64,000 nucleotides of DNA from NCBI GenBank assembly GCA_016706255.1, contig JADJJZ010000006.1:558001-622000 (forward strand), given 5' to 3'. Every line of letters starts with the position of its first letter. Positions within the stretch are counted from its first letter, which is position 1. Positions 1 through 8,026 of the stretch are shown here, one piece after another. The position numbers and the translations under genes are program-made. Source of the DNA: Bacteroidota bacterium. GTDB lineage: Bacteria; Bacteroidota; Bacteroidia; Chitinophagales; BACL12. The notes beneath the pieces were generated by a model. That model ran no database searches. It saw only the letters and a list, made by a program, of their open reading frames with translations, and was not told where the DNA came from.

Positions 1-66
1 TGCCAAAACCGATTCCACAAGAAGTAATTCCGATGGCCACTCAAAAAATTTCTTGAATTTAAACCG

Positions 67-537
67 GTGGTTGACGATAAAGTTATTGTTGACGATGTGC
101 CTACAATTGATGATTTAAAAGGAAAAATAATCGACAAAGTTACCACTGAAGGTCCGAAAGTGGATGTGCCTATTATTAAAGAAAAAGTAATTGTGAGCGA
201 ACCTGTTGTAAAGCCTAAAGAGGTATTAAAATTCGCAGAACAAATGCCGGAATACAATGGTGGATTTTTGGCTATGCAGAAGTACTTACAAAAAAATATA
301 CGCTATCCGCAAGCAGCATTACACATGGGAACTACAGGAATAGTATATGTAGAATTTGTGATTGAAACCGATGGCGCTATAACAGATGCAAAAGTTATTC
401 GCGGTATTGGTGATGGTTGTGATGAAGAAGCGTTGCGTGCTGTAACCAATATGCCAAAATGGGTTCCGGGAAAACAAAATGGTCAGGAAGTTCGTGTAAG
501 AACTACCGTTCCGATAAAATTTGAATTAGAAAATTAA
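67..537 (+). CDS. TonB C-terminal domain protein, 5' part cut off and frameshifted
   Basis: This is the C-terminal part of a TonB-family energy transducer, which couples the inner-membrane proton-motive force to outer-membrane receptors. The TonB_C fold is visible from about residue 65: the YNGGFLAMQKYL segment, the IRYP turn, the VEFVIETDG strand and a C-terminal WVPGKQNGQEVR segment. The first ~60 residues are Val/Lys/Asp-rich, as expected of the periplasmic linker. The frame starts with GTG at 67, but this is probably not the real start: bases 3-50 in another frame read PKPIPQEVIPMATQKI, a typical proline-rich TonB linker, and dropping one T near 51 joins it to LEFKPVVDD. The gene therefore probably enters from outside the window with a single-base frameshift. 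A terminator follows. Confidence 0.8.
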   Translation: MVDDKVIVDDVPTIDDLKGKIIDKVTTEGPKVDVPIIKEKVIVSEPVVKPKEVLKFAEQMPEYNGGFLAMQKYLQKNIRYPQAALHMGTTGIVYVEFVIETDGAITDAKVIRGIGDGCDEEALRAVTNMPKWVPGKQNGQEVRVRTTVPIKFELEN

Positions 538-570
538 GTTGAATATTTTAATTGAGTTAACAAATCAGGT

Positions 571-606
571 AAGCCTTCCGTTACTTTTCGCGGGAGGCTT
601 TTTTAT
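571..606 (+). terminator. Rho-independent terminator after the TonB-like gene
   Basis: Arms 571-580 and 591-600 pair over 10 bp (one G-T wobble) around a 10-base loop and are followed by a T run. It lies 34 bases after the stop codon. Confidence 0.75.
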
Positions 607-632
607 GTAAAGATGTTAATGGTTGAGATAAA

Positions 633-1358
633 TTACACTTCATGGATACCTAATTTTCGGCATCCTATTTCGCTGGCTTTTTGTTCAGCGCGTTTTTTAC
701 TGTAGTCGATATCTTCAGCAATGAGTTCGGTATCTAAAAATAAACCCATTTTATACATGCGTTTACCTTTTAGTTCGTGTTCTTCTATGAGGTCGAATTT
801 AATATCGCGGCCATTTTTCTGGGCCCATTCAATTATTTTGCTTTTAAAATTGATCACAACACTTTCCAATTCAGCGATTTCATAGTGTGGAATCAGGATT
901 TTATGCATAAAAAACTTACTTGCCTTGAGATACCCCGCATCAACATAAATTGCTCCAACCAAGGCTTCGAGGGCATTTCCCAGTACATTGCTTTTAGTAA
1001 GATCGGTTCCGCCTTTACGAATTTGCATCATCTCACCTAAACCAATTTTCATGGCAACGCGGTTTAACTGTTCGCGGCTGACAATCTTACTCCGCATTTC
1101 GGTAAGGAAACCTTCTGTTTTGTACGGATATTTTTTAAAAAGGAAGTCTGCAATCACCAAATCAATCACTGCATCGCCTAATAATTCGAGGCGTTCGTTG
1201 TTGGTATGTACTGAATTATGGATAGAACTATGCTGAAAAGCGAGTTTGTATACATTGTGATTAATGGGAGCTAATCCGGTAATACTTTTCAGTTTTCGGC
1301 AAAAGACCTGTTCGGGCCCCAAATTACAGTTGTAAAATTTACGGATATTCGACAGCAA
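633..1358 (-). CDS. rnc: Ribonuclease III
   Basis: Endoribonuclease that cuts double-stranded RNA, acting in rRNA maturation and mRNA turnover. The signature NERLELLGDAVIDLVIADF is at about residues 54-72 and carries the catalytic acidic residues. The second acidic cluster, NALEALVGAIYVDAG, is near residue 130. The C-terminal ~65 residues look like a double-stranded RNA-binding domain ending in KKRAEQKASEIGCRKLG. The length of 241 aa is normal. The chosen start is a TTG codon only 4 bases after the fabF stop, so the gene is very likely cotranscribed with acpP and fabF, an arrangement common in Bacteroidota. Confidence 0.95.
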   Translation of the reverse strand: MLSNIRKFYNCNLGPEQVFCRKLKSITGLAPINHNVYKLAFQHSSIHNSVHTNNERLELLGDAVIDLVIADFLFKKYPYKTEGFLTEMRSKIVSREQLNRVAMKIGLGEMMQIRKGGTDLTKSNVLGNALEALVGAIYVDAGYLKASKFFMHKILIPHYEIAELESVVINFKSKIIEWAQKNGRDIKFDLIEEHELKGKRMYKMGLFLDTELIAEDIDYSKKRAEQKASEIGCRKLGIHEV

Positions 1359-1362
1359 GCAA

Positions 1363-2616
1363 TTAGCTACTTAACTTTTTAAATATAACAGAAGCATTGT
1401 GACCACCGAATCCGAAGGTATTGCTCAGAACGGCATTTAATTCACGGGTTTGTGCTTTATTGAATGTTAAGTTAAGTCTCGGATCGAATACAGGGTCATC
1501 ATTAAAATGGTTAATTGTTGGAGGAATTATACCATTGTTGAGTGCAAGTACGCTGGCAATAGCCTCAATAGCGCCTGCAGCACCCAGTAAGTGACCTGTC
1601 ATGGATTTGGTTGAGCTGATGTTCATTTTGTAAGCATGCTCACCAAAAACAGTTTGTATCGCTTTAATTTCCTGTGGGTCGCCAATAGGGGTAGATGTTC
1701 CGTGTACGTTGATATAATCGAGTTCTTCGAGTTGCATTCCTGCATCGCGAAGGGCGTCTTTCATAACCAACTGAGCACCGAGCCCGTCAGGATGTGGGGC
1801 TGTCATATGATAAGCATCGGCACTCATACCGCCGCCCATATATTCAGCATAAATTTTTGCGCCTCGTTTAATAGCGTGGTCGTAATCTTCAAGAATTAGC
1901 GCACCGGCACCTTCACCCAATACAAATCCGTCGCGATCAACATCGAATGGACGGGAGGCGGTTTGAGGCGAATCGTTGCGTTCACTCAGGGCTTTCATGG
2001 CATTAAATCCACCCACACCCGGCGCTGTAACAGAAGCTTCAGAACCACCGGAAATGATGATATCGGCGCGTCCCAAACGAATACAGTCGGCGGCGATAAT
2101 AATGGAATGTGTAGAGGAAGCACAGGCAGACACCGTAGCGAAGTTTACGCCGCGGAAGCCATATCTGATGGAAATCATACCCGCTGCGATATCACTAATC
2201 ATTTTCGGAATGAAGAACGGGTTGAATCGTGGCGTGCCATCACCTTTGGCAAAGGCGAAAACCTCTTCTTCAAAGGTTTTGATACCACCAATACCACTGG
2301 CCCAGATAACACCTACACGGTCAACATTAACTTCATCCGATTTGATTCCTGAATCCTGCACGGCTTCTTCAACTGCTGCAATAGCATAATGAAGAAACGG
2401 GTCCATACGGCGCACTTCTTTTTTCTCTATAACGCTCGTAGGGTCGAAGTTTTTAACTTCACATGCAAAGCGGGTTTTGAAGTTGGTAGCGTCAAAACGG
2501 GTGATAAAATCAGCTCCGCTCTTGCCTGCTACCAACCCCTCCCAATACTCACGTACAGAGTTGCCCAGGGGGGTCAATGCCCCTAAACCGGTTACTACAA
2601 CTCTTCTTGATGCCAT
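1363..2616 (-). CDS. fabF: 3-oxoacyl-ACP synthase II (KASII)
   Basis: Condensing enzyme of fatty-acid elongation: it joins malonyl-ACP to the growing acyl-ACP. The Cys-His-His triad is complete: Cys165 in VSACASSTH, His305 in NVHGTSTP and His342 in TGHLLGAAGA, with conserved Lys337 just before the last. The length of 417 aa matches the family and the N-terminus MASRRVVVTGLGALTPLG is typical. It follows acpP by 14 bases and precedes rnc by 4, giving an acpP-fabF-rnc operon read on the minus strand. Confidence 0.98.
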   Translation of the reverse strand: MASRRVVVTGLGALTPLGNSVREYWEGLVAGKSGADFITRFDATNFKTRFACEVKNFDPTSVIEKKEVRRMDPFLHYAIAAVEEAVQDSGIKSDEVNVDRVGVIWASGIGGIKTFEEEVFAFAKGDGTPRFNPFFIPKMISDIAAGMISIRYGFRGVNFATVSACASSTHSIIIAADCIRLGRADIIISGGSEASVTAPGVGGFNAMKALSERNDSPQTASRPFDVDRDGFVLGEGAGALILEDYDHAIKRGAKIYAEYMGGGMSADAYHMTAPHPDGLGAQLVMKDALRDAGMQLEELDYINVHGTSTPIGDPQEIKAIQTVFGEHAYKMNISSTKSMTGHLLGAAGAIEAIASVLALNNGIIPPTINHFNDDPVFDPRLNLTFNKAQTRELNAVLSNTFGFGGHNASVIFKKLSS

Positions 2617-2630
2617 AAGAAGGATAAGAA

Positions 2631-2867
2631 TTACTTAACGTGTTCTTCGAGGTAAGCAATAGCGTCACCAACTGTGGTAATGCCTTCAGCCTGTTCATCA
2701 GGAATAGAGATATTGAATTCTTTTTCAAATTCCATAATTAACTCTACTGTGTCTAATGAATCAGCGCCTAAATCATTGGTAAAGCTGGCTTCCGGAACTA
2801 CTTCGCTCTCGTCAACACCAAGCTTGTCGATAATGATCTTTTTTACTTTTTCTGCAATTTCTGACAT
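2631..2867 (-). CDS. acpP: Acyl carrier protein
   Basis: Small acidic carrier of fatty-acid intermediates. The phosphopantetheine attachment motif GADSLDTVELIMEFE is present, with Ser in DSL as the modified residue. I chose the ATG at 2867, giving 78 aa (MSEIAEKVKK), because this matches the family length and N-terminus. The frame stays open for 19 further codons upstream, but those are basic and unlike ACP. First gene of the acpP-fabF-rnc operon. The mRNA leader holds a small inverted repeat (CTCCC/GGGAG, 2885-2900) of unknown meaning. Confidence 0.97.
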   Translation of the reverse strand: MSEIAEKVKKIIIDKLGVDESEVVPEASFTNDLGADSLDTVELIMEFEKEFNISIPDEQAEGITTVGDAIAYLEEHVK

Positions 2868-2921
2868 TGTTTTAGGTTTTAATACTCCCCTCAAAGGGAG
2901 GAATTGTTTGAAAATAAAGTG

Positions 2922-2953
2922 CAAAGATAAAGGAATGTATATGGATTGTGCAA
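2922..2953 (-). promoter_or_regulatory. Candidate Bacteroidota promoter for acpP-fabF-rnc
   Basis: Read on the minus strand, TATCTTTG (2922-2929) matches the -7 consensus TAnnTTTG, and a TTG (2951-2953) lies 21 bases upstream as a possible -33 element. The start codon of acpP is 54 bases downstream. Confidence 0.55.
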
Positions 2954-2980
2954 GTGTGCAGTAATATAATAGTTGTATCT

Positions 2981-2988
2981 TACCTTTG
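2981..2988 (+). promoter_or_regulatory. -7 box for the IPExxxVDY gene
   Basis: TACCTTTG is a perfect match to the -7 consensus TAnnTTTG, 20 bases before the TTG at 3009. No clear -33 element was found. It lies back to back with the acpP promoter. Confidence 0.45.
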
Positions 2989-3008
2989 AGGCATCATTTT
3001 TTTTCAAA

Positions 3009-3449
3009 TTGGCGAAGCGAAAACTTAAAATAGACCCGGAATTCAATTTTATCCTCATTGGCATCGCAACACCCCTGCTGGACTACCGTATGGCCTGGTT
3101 TATCAACCATGTTTTATTCAAACAACTGGCTAAAACCGACGATTTGACCATCACCGACCCCCAAAACAGGGTGCAAACAGCCTACGGGCGTTTTGACTAT
3201 CAGGAGGAGCTTACCAAGTCGGTTTTTCATCTTGTACAAAACAAACAAGGGGCATTTTGCCTCATTCCGGAGCTTAAGGAGCTCGATTACCTGCTTTTAG
3301 TGAAAGGAGAATATTATCGCCCCAGAAAAAATGAAATGGTAAAAAAAATACGTGCTATTGAACAAATTCAGGCCGTAGTTATTATTGATGTTGAATCACT
3401 TAAGTCGAAAAACAACCTCATATTTGAGGAAAATTTGAAAAAAAATTAA
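3009..3449 (+). CDS. IPExxxVDY family protein
   Basis: Short cytoplasmic protein of the Bacteroidota-restricted IPExxxVDY family, whose function is unknown. The name-giving motif appears here as IPELKELDYLLLVKGEY, with LDY in place of VDY. The rest is a mixed alpha/beta sequence without membrane segments. An in-frame TTG at 2973 would give 158 aa, but it lies upstream of the -7 box at 2981-2988 and so cannot be in that transcript. TTG at 3009 (MAKRKLKIDPEF, 146 aa) fits both the promoter and the family. It precedes pyk by 32 bases and is probably cotranscribed with it, a common pairing in the phylum. Confidence 0.85.
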   Translation: MAKRKLKIDPEFNFILIGIATPLLDYRMAWFINHVLFKQLAKTDDLTITDPQNRVQTAYGRFDYQEELTKSVFHLVQNKQGAFCLIPELKELDYLLLVKGEYYRPRKNEMVKKIRAIEQIQAVVIIDVESLKSKNNLIFEENLKKN

Positions 3450-3481
3450 AAAGGCATATTCTTAATAAATAATTACAATAG

Positions 3482-4908
3482 ATGAAACGAGGAGGAAACA
3501 AAACAAAAATTATTGCCACTTTAGGCCCGGCCAGCAATAATTTTGAAATGATCGTAAAGTTGATCAGCACCGGTGTTGATGTGTTCAGATTAAATTTTTC
3601 GCATGGCACACACGAAATTCACAAACAAACCATCGACCTCATAAAACAGGCTAACCGCGAATTAAATACACATGTTAGTATTCTTGCCGATTTACAAGGC
3701 CCGAAAATTCGTTTGGGAGAGTACTTCCGCTTACAGTTTTAAAAGAAGGCGATACTTTCGAGTTTACCACTTCACCGATGATTGGCAACAATAAAATTGC
3801 CTACATCACGTATCCGAATTTCCCGAGTGATGTACGTGCTGGTGAAACTATTTTGATTGATGATGGTAAAATTGAATTGAAAGTACTGGAAACCAATCAG
3901 AAAAATCATGTTATTACGAAGGTGGTTTTTGGCGGACCAATTTCTTCAAAAAAAGGAGTGAATTTACCGGATACACAAGTTTCTATTCCTTCACTCACAG
4001 AAAAAGACCACGCTGATTTATTATTTGCACTCGATCATGGTGCAAACTGGATTGCGCTTTCTTTTGTGCGCAAAGCAGATGATATTATTCATTTAAAAAA
4101 TATTATTCGTCATCATGGTAAACATGCCAAGGTAATTGCCAAAATTGAAAAACCGGAAGCATTAAAAAATATTGATGGCATTATTGATGCAACCGATGCA
4201 ATAATGGTAGCACGTGGCGACCTTGGTGTTGAAATGCCGGTTGAATTAGTACCATTTACACAAAAAGACCTTTGTCGTAAATGTCTCGAAAAAACCACTC
4301 CGGTTATTATCGCGACACAAATGATGGAGAGTATGATTGAAAATGCACATCCTACACGTGCTGAAGTAACAGATGTTGCCAATGCAGTATTAGATGGTGC
4401 AGATGCAGTAATGTTAAGTGCGGAAACTGCTGCGGGAAAATATCCGGTAAAAGTTATTTCAACCATGGTGCGGATTATTGAACAAGCAGAAAAAGAAGAA
4501 ATCGTTTTCAATCGCAGACATCAGCCGGATAAAAATTCAAAAACATATTTGAGTGATGCCATTTGTTTTAATGCATGTAATATCGCCGAAGAAGTGCATG
4601 CTGCTGCCATAATGGGGATGACCAAAACAGGTTACACCGCATTTATGGTTTCCAGTTGCAGACCGAAAGCAAAAATTTATGTGTTTACAAATAATGAAGA
4701 AGTAGTAAACATCTTAAATTTATTATGGGGCGTTACCGCATTTTATTACGATGGCATGCGCGGCACAAATAATACATTTAAAGAAGTGCAACAACATCTT
4801 GCACATATCGGCTATTTGAAAAAAGATGATGTGGTAATTAATTTAGGTACCATGCCTGTTAAGGAAATGGCAAGAACGAATACCTTGAAGATAAGTGTGA
4901 TACAATGA
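3482..4908 (+). CDS. pyk: Pyruvate kinase, interrupted by a frameshift near 3720
   Basis: Last step of glycolysis: phosphoenolpyruvate plus ADP to pyruvate plus ATP. The first frame (3482-3742) has KIIATLGPAS, VFRLNFSHG and ILADLQGPKIRLGE. The sequence then continues in another frame (LPLTVLKEGDTFEFTT from about 3724) through NLPDTQVSIPSLTEKD, MVARGDLGVEMP, the substrate loop ATQMMESMI and DGADAVMLSAETAAGKYP to the C-terminal allosteric-type domain. One base appears to be missing at 3719-3723. Both parts are well conserved, so the break is more likely an assembly error than a dead gene. Its stop codon lies inside the repeat that begins at 4905. Confidence 0.93.
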
Positions 4909-4933
4909 GGGATGAGTGATGAGGGATGAGTGG
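4905..4933. repeat. GATGAG-type short tandem repeat, left border of the repeat mosaic
   Basis: Two imperfect copies of a 14-15 base unit built from ATGAGGGATGAGTG. The pyk stop codon (4906-4908) is part of it. The reverse complement of the same motif recurs at 5188-5212 and 5883-5906, so the repeat brackets the 1-kb gene-free region in inverted orientation. Confidence 0.75.
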
Positions 4934-4995
4934 TTTTTGTTATTGAGGGAATTATGTTTATTTATTTTACATTATTCGTAAATTAAAATTTTCAT

Positions 4996-5103
4996 AACAG
5001 CCGGAACCGCAAAGGCTCAAAGGCCGCAAAGTTGCACTAAGATTTTAATACAATTTACTTAGCGTTACTTTGCGGCCTTCGTTTCTTCGTGGTTTTGGCT
5101 GTT
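4996..5103. repeat. Palindromic repeat element with AACAGCC ends (108 bp)
   Basis: The left end AACAGCCGGAACC and right end GGTTTTGGCTGTT are inverted copies. Inside, a perfect 13-base inverted repeat (5020-5032 with 5067-5079, AAGGCCGCAAAGT) and a CTAAG/CTTAG pair continue the stem, so the whole element can fold into a long hairpin. It shares its ends with the two larger elements at 5315-5495 and 5587-5767. No ORF is inside. Confidence 0.8.
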
Positions 5104-5187
5104 CGTTTAGATGGGAGGTATTGTGGTTTAATTAATTAACCGCTTGTATAAAAATTATAATAGTATCGATACATTAACAGTTTAGCA

Positions 5188-5256
5188 GTCATCACTCATT
5201 ATTCATTACTCATGTCCGCTTCGGCGGACAACTCATTTTATGAGGGATGAGGGATT
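5188..5256. repeat. Inverted GATGAG repeats around a UUCG hairpin
   Basis: CATCACTCATT-type repeats on the left and ATGAGGGATGAGGGA on the right flank a perfect 7-bp hairpin (TGTCCGC, loop TTCG, GCGGACA; 5213-5230). C(UUCG)G is the most stable RNA tetraloop. There is no T run and no nearby gene end, so this looks like repeat structure and not a terminator. Confidence 0.7.
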
Positions 5257-5528
5257 CGAAAGGAGAAAATTATGTTTATAACTCCCCCTTTTTTCTCAAA
5301 TAGGCATTTATTTAAACAGCCGGAACCACGGAGGCCCCAGAGAAAATGCACACAAAGTTCACTGAGAATTTCGGCTAAAAATGATATTTATAGTGATTAA
5401 TTTTCAATAAATTTTGTAATTAAATTTTTTCGAAAAATTCCTCTGTGTTTCCTCTGTGGGCTGTTCCCTTGGTGTTCTCGGTGGTTTCGGCTGTTAAATA
5501 GGAATTAAATGAGTATTGTGTGGTTACT
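5257..5528. repeat. 272-bp tandem repeat, copy 1
   Basis: First of two head-to-tail copies with a period of exactly 272 bases, judged from the shared CGAAA(A)GAGG start at 5257, 5529 and 5801. Inside, 5315-5495 is an inverted-repeat element. Its left arm is AACAGCCGGAACCACGGAGG, and its right arm ends CTCGGTGGTTTCGGCTGTT. Between the arms lie degenerate ACAGAG/CACAAAG short repeats. No coding frame is visible. Confidence 0.85.
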
Positions 5529-5800
5529 CGAAAAGAGGGAATTATATTTATTACTTCCCCTTTTTTCTAAAATAGGCATTTATTTAAACAGCCGGAACCA
5601 CGGAGGCCACAGAGAAAATGCACACAAAGTTCACGGAGAATTTCGGCTAAAATTGATATTTATAGTGATTAATTTTCAATAAATTTTGCAATTAAATTTT
5701 TTCGAAAAATTCCTTTATGTTTCCTCTGTGGGCTGTTCCCTCGGTGTTCTCCGTGGTTTCGGCTGTTAAATAGGAATTAAATGAGTATTGTGTGGTTACT
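5529..5800. repeat. 272-bp tandem repeat, copy 2
   Basis: Second copy, differing from the first by scattered substitutions only; the inverted-repeat element is at 5587-5767. Its right arm CTCCGTGGTTTCGGCTGTT pairs better with the left arm than in copy 1, so this copy may be closer to the ancestral palindrome. Only the first few bases of a third copy follow at 5801. Confidence 0.85.
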
Positions 5801-5882
5801 CGAAAAGAGGAAATTAATTTTATAATATTTCATTATTCCAAAATTGAACATGAATAATTCACGATTTCATTGTTTGTAGTTA

Positions 5883-5906
5883 CCACTCATCACTCATCAC
5901 TCATCC
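5883..5906. repeat. GATGAG-type repeat, right border of the mosaic
   Basis: Three tandem CACTCAT units, the reverse complement of the motif at 4905-4933. It ends about 50 bases before the pterin dehydratase start codon. Confidence 0.7.
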
Positions 5907-5958
5907 AACATCACTTTTCCGGCAAAAAAACCGTAACTTAGTAACTAATACTTAAATT

Positions 5959-6192
5959 ATGTGGAAAGAAGCAAATAACACCCTCTCAAAAACATTCAAA
6001 TTCGCCAATTTTATTGACGCATTTGCATTTATGACACGTGTAGCGTTATTGGCAGAAAAACAGGATCATCATCCTAACTGGAGTAATGTGTACAATACTG
6101 TTACTATAAATTTAAATACACATGATGCGGGAGACGTAGTTACCGAAAAGGACAGGAAACTGGCGGCGGCGATTGACAAGCTTTTGGCGTAA
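5959..6192 (+). CDS. Pterin-4a-carbinolamine dehydratase
   Basis: Dehydrates 4a-hydroxytetrahydrobiopterin and so helps recycle tetrahydropterin. The sequence is short (77 aa) and complete for the family. The active-site motif QDHHPNWSNVYNTVTINL carries the paired His and the Trp, and THDAGDVVTEKDRKLAAAID follows, as in other bacterial members. The N-terminal FKFANFIDAFAFMTRVALLAE helix is typical. It is a single gene between the repeat mosaic and the membrane-protein/two-component locus; no aromatic hydroxylase gene is nearby in the window. Confidence 0.93.
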   Translation: MWKEANNTLSKTFKFANFIDAFAFMTRVALLAEKQDHHPNWSNVYNTVTINLNTHDAGDVVTEKDRKLAAAIDKLLA

Positions 6193-6504
6193 TATAATAC
6201 CCTAATTATTTTTATTACTTCCAAAATTGAATTAAAGTAATTCTATTTCAGAATAAAAATTAATTTAGATTCATGAAATAAATGCGTTTTTTAAATTAAA
6301 CTGATTAAATTATTTAGCTTTTGCCAAGTAATCCTAGTTATTTTAATAACTGTCTTTTATATTAACTTTTAAAATATATTTCAACTTGGATTTGTGCAAT
6401 TAATAAAAGTGAAACGTTCTTAAAAATTATTTATGGTTTGCTACATTTTAGAACTAGTATGTTTAATATTGAATCTAAGTTAAATTATTTTAATTTATGC
6501 TAAA
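6193..6504. other. AT-rich gene-free stretch
   Basis: No coding frame, tRNA-like fold or clear terminator is visible. The region is very AT-rich with several long A/T tracts. It leads into the candidate operator at 6505. Confidence 0.5.
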
Positions 6505-6540
6505 CTTAAGAATATCTTAAGAATTGTAGGGCTATTTTTG
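6505..6540 (+). promoter_or_regulatory. Candidate OmpR-type operator and -7 box
   Basis: CTTAAGAAT occurs twice in direct orientation (6505-6513 and 6516-6524), 11 bases apart, the one-turn phasing used by OmpR/PhoB-family regulators. TATTTTTG, a perfect -7 box, follows at 6533-6540, 16 bases before the ATG of the membrane-protein gene. A similar arrangement lies at 9309-9343. The assignment to the regulator encoded at 7334 is inference. Confidence 0.5.
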
Positions 6541-6556
6541 AGAAATATTTTATACG

Positions 6557-7309
6557 ATGGATAAGAAAAATAAGATAGCTGAAATTACTCTACTGTTTTG
6601 GCTGATGAAGGTTGTTTCTACAACACTAGGAGAAACTTTAGGAGATTATTTGTCTATGACTCTAAACCTGGGTTATTTAAATAGTTTATTTATAACACTT
6701 ATTATTTTTTTGGTAGTTGCAGCAGTCCAGGTTAGACTTAATCAATATATTCCGATAGTTTTTTGGTTTGTTATAATTTCAACAACGACACTTGGAACCG
6801 AAATTTCCGATTTTTTGGATCGCACATTACATCTTGGTTATACCTTAGGCAGTTTTTTGCTACTTTTATTATTGTTATTATCGTTATTAGGATGGTTTAA
6901 AAAGTATCAATCTCTTGCTGTTTTTCCAATTACAGATAAAATCAAAGAGTGCTATTTCTGGATTGTGGTTCTATTCTCAAATAGTTTAGGAACTGCTTTT
7001 GGGGATTTTCTGGGTGATTATTTAGGATTAAGTTATGTTCAAGGCGCGATAATAACTGCATGTATAATTTTATTTGTTTATATTTTACATAATTTTAGTA
7101 AAGTGAATCATATTTTACTTTTTTGGATTGCGTTTATTTTTACAAGGCCATTTGGCGCTACTTTTGGTGATTTATTAACAAAGCCTCAATCAAAAGGCGG
7201 GATGGCCTTAGGTACTTTGAATGCAACACTAGCTGCTGCCACAATCCTATTAGTTTTAATTGTAGTTGCTCATTTAAGAGTGAAGTGGAAACTACAAATA
7301 AAAGGTTAA
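6557..7309 (+). CDS. COG4705-type polytopic membrane protein with four internal repeats
   Basis: Integral membrane protein of about eight helices, resembling the uncharacterised COG4705 family. Four internal repeats each start with Phe-Trp (residues 14, 69, 134 and 189) and carry an Asp exactly 16 residues after the Phe (30, 85, 150, 205), usually in an LG-x(3-4)-GD context. The regular spacing (55, 65, 55) indicates duplication of a two-helix unit. Conserved acidic residues inside membrane segments suggest ion or metal handling, but that is inference; no function is established here. The gene is 24 bases upstream of a response-regulator gene and probably cotranscribed with it. A phased direct repeat and -7 box lie just upstream. 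Confidence 0.8.
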   Translation: MDKKNKIAEITLLFWLMKVVSTTLGETLGDYLSMTLNLGYLNSLFITLIIFLVVAAVQVRLNQYIPIVFWFVIISTTTLGTEISDFLDRTLHLGYTLGSFLLLLLLLLSLLGWFKKYQSLAVFPITDKIKECYFWIVVLFSNSLGTAFGDFLGDYLGLSYVQGAIITACIILFVYILHNFSKVNHILLFWIAFIFTRPFGATFGDLLTKPQSKGGMALGTLNATLAAATILLVLIVVAHLRVKWKLQIKG

Positions 7310-7333
7310 TTCGACTAAAATTTCTCTCAAAAT

Positions 7334-8023
7334 ATGAAAATCCTTATTGTTGAAGATGAAAAATTGTTAGCAAGCGCAATTCAAGCGTATCTAAAAAGTG
7401 AAGGCTATATTTGTGAAATAGTAAAGGAATTGTTTATTGCTCGCCAAAAGGTGGATATTTACCTGTATGATTGTATATTAATAGATATAGGTTTGCCCGA
7501 TGGTAATGGACTGGAGCTCATTAAAGAAATAAAAAAAATACAACCAACTACAGGTATTATTATCATTTCTGCTAAAAATGCCATAGATGATAAGGTTTTG
7601 GGACTAGAATTAGGTGCTGATGATTATTTGTCCAAACCATTTCATTTGGCGGAAATGAACGCAAGAATTAAATCCCTAATACGACGACGCCAGTTTGATT
7701 CCCTTAATGAAATTGTGTTTAATGAAATTAAAATTTTTCCCGAACAATATGCGGTTAAGGTAAATAATAATGATTTAGTGCTTACGAAAAAAGAATATGC
7801 CTTGCTCATTTTCTTTATTGCCAATAAAAATAGGGTGCTTAAAAAAACTATTATTGCAGAACATTTATGGGGTGATAATATTGACATGGCTGATAATTTC
7901 GATTTTATTTACACGCATCTGAGTAACCTTAGGAAGAAAATTGTAGACGCTGGAGGGCTCGATTATATTACATCCGTTTATGGTGTAGGATATAAATTTA
8001 CTGATGAAAATAAACCGGCATAA
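7334..8023 (+). CDS. OmpR/PhoB-family response regulator
   Basis: Two-component transcription regulator. The receiver domain (residues 1-115) has the acidic pair in VEDEK, the phosphorylation site Asp51 in ILIDIGLPDG and Lys101 in YLSKPF. A winged-helix DNA-binding domain follows, with LTKKEYALLIFF, the VLKKTIIAEHLWG segment, the THLSNLRKKI recognition helix and the closing SVYGVGYKF. The length of 229 aa is typical. It sits between the COG4705-type gene and its sensor kinase, which starts 3 bases after its stop. Phased direct repeats upstream of this operon and of the PepSY operon are candidate binding sites. Confidence 0.95.
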   Translation: MKILIVEDEKLLASAIQAYLKSEGYICEIVKELFIARQKVDIYLYDCILIDIGLPDGNGLELIKEIKKIQPTTGIIIISAKNAIDDKVLGLELGADDYLSKPFHLAEMNARIKSLIRRRQFDSLNEIVFNEIKIFPEQYAVKVNNNDLVLTKKEYALLIFFIANKNRVLKKTIIAEHLWGDNIDMADNFDFIYTHLSNLRKKIVDAGGLDYITSVYGVGYKFTDENKPA

Positions 8024-8026
8024 GTT

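Noticed and set aside
1963..2389. Long antisense frames inside fabF
   Set aside because: They are opposite-strand shadows of a strongly conserved gene, with low-complexity composition and no domain.
2885..2900. Regulatory hairpin in the acpP leader
   Set aside because: The stem is only 5-6 bp with no T run or conserved motif, too weak to claim a riboswitch or attenuator.
5257..5800. CRISPR-like or satellite array
   Set aside because: There are only two full copies with a 272-base period and no short repeat/spacer alternation, and no cas genes are nearby. The repeats are palindromic intergenic elements.
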